A stretch of 64,000 bases of DNA from Kribbella monticola (GTDB lineage: Bacteria; Actinomycetota; Actinomycetes; Propionibacteriales; Kribbellaceae), in assembly GCF_003261635.1 (NCBI RefSeq), contig NZ_QFXK01000035.1, positions 372,001 through 436,000 of the forward strand, given 5' to 3'. A program made the translations under genes and the position numbers. Positions 63,995 through 64,000 of the stretch are shown one piece after another. The notes beneath the pieces are model-generated. The model saw only the letters and a program-made list of their open reading frames with translations. It searched no databases and had not been told where the DNA came from. The number at the start of each line of letters is the position of its first letter. Within the stretch, counting starts at the first letter, position 1.

Positions 63995-64000
63995 CGCGAG

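Overview
The window is high-GC actinobacterial chromosome. Many CDSs start with GTG, strong GGAGG-type ribosome sites are common, and genes are packed with 1-8 base overlaps. The order mtrA-mtrB-lpqB-comF-hpf-secA matches Mycobacterium tuberculosis Rv3246c-Rv3240c. A second block matches Rv3689-Rv3693 (membrane protein, DUF4129, DUF4350, MoxR, DUF58). The wealth of sugar ABC systems and glycosidases suggests a soil Propionibacteriales member such as Kribbella; that genus call is an inference from gene content, not a database match. No rRNA, tRNA, CRISPR array, prophage or insertion sequence was recognised.

Layout. 1-6.3 kb: a truncated DUF1206 membrane protein, then a five-gene peptide/nickel-type ABC importer. 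6.3-11.4 kb (minus strand): the MoxR/DUF58 operon. 11.6-22.3 kb: core envelope and translation genes mtrAB-lpqB, comF, hpf, an AlkX/YcaQ-type DNA glycosylase and secA, with two strong terminators and a 45-bp tandem repeat. 22.4-23.3 kb: a nitronate monooxygenase. 23.3-36.9 kb: two divergent carbohydrate operons around one LacI-type regulator. The left operon is GH114, sugar-binding lipoprotein, two permeases, PfkB kinase and GH4. The right operon is lacI, sugar-binding lipoprotein, a permease interrupted by an in-frame stop, a second permease, GH130 and a secreted glycosidase-like protein. 36.9-42.7 kb: an AraC regulator, a secreted-domain membrane protein, VanW-like, Rv3235-like and LysM proteins, and an excisionase-type HTH protein. 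42.9-49.8 kb: CpaB/CpaE-like pair, DUF4097, HAD hydrolase, GT87 mannosyltransferase-like protein, a small acidic protein, a polytopic membrane protein and a cupredoxin-like lipoprotein. 50-57.1 kb: WS/DGAT acyltransferase, DUF6912-like protein, Ku, a large secreted protein whose start codon lies inside a perfect 17-bp inverted repeat, and a 1-pyrroline-5-carboxylate dehydrogenase. 57.2-64 kb: TetR regulator, lipase, zinc-ribbon protein, DUF2505, an ECF sigma factor with a membrane partner, a frameshifted gene, a GH76 mannanase and a small membrane protein.

How the genes fit together. The glycosidases point to fungal-wall polymers: GH114 to galactosaminan or galactosaminogalactan, GH4 to alpha-galactosides, GH130 to beta-mannosides and GH76 to alpha-1,6-mannan. 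The GH114/GH4 importer operon looks like a complete route of secreted cleavage, import, intracellular hydrolysis and phosphorylation. The main second-look items are this locus with its palindromic operators, the hairpin over the start codon at 53072, the in-frame stop at 32185, and the frequent interlocking of stop codons at tail-to-tail gene junctions.
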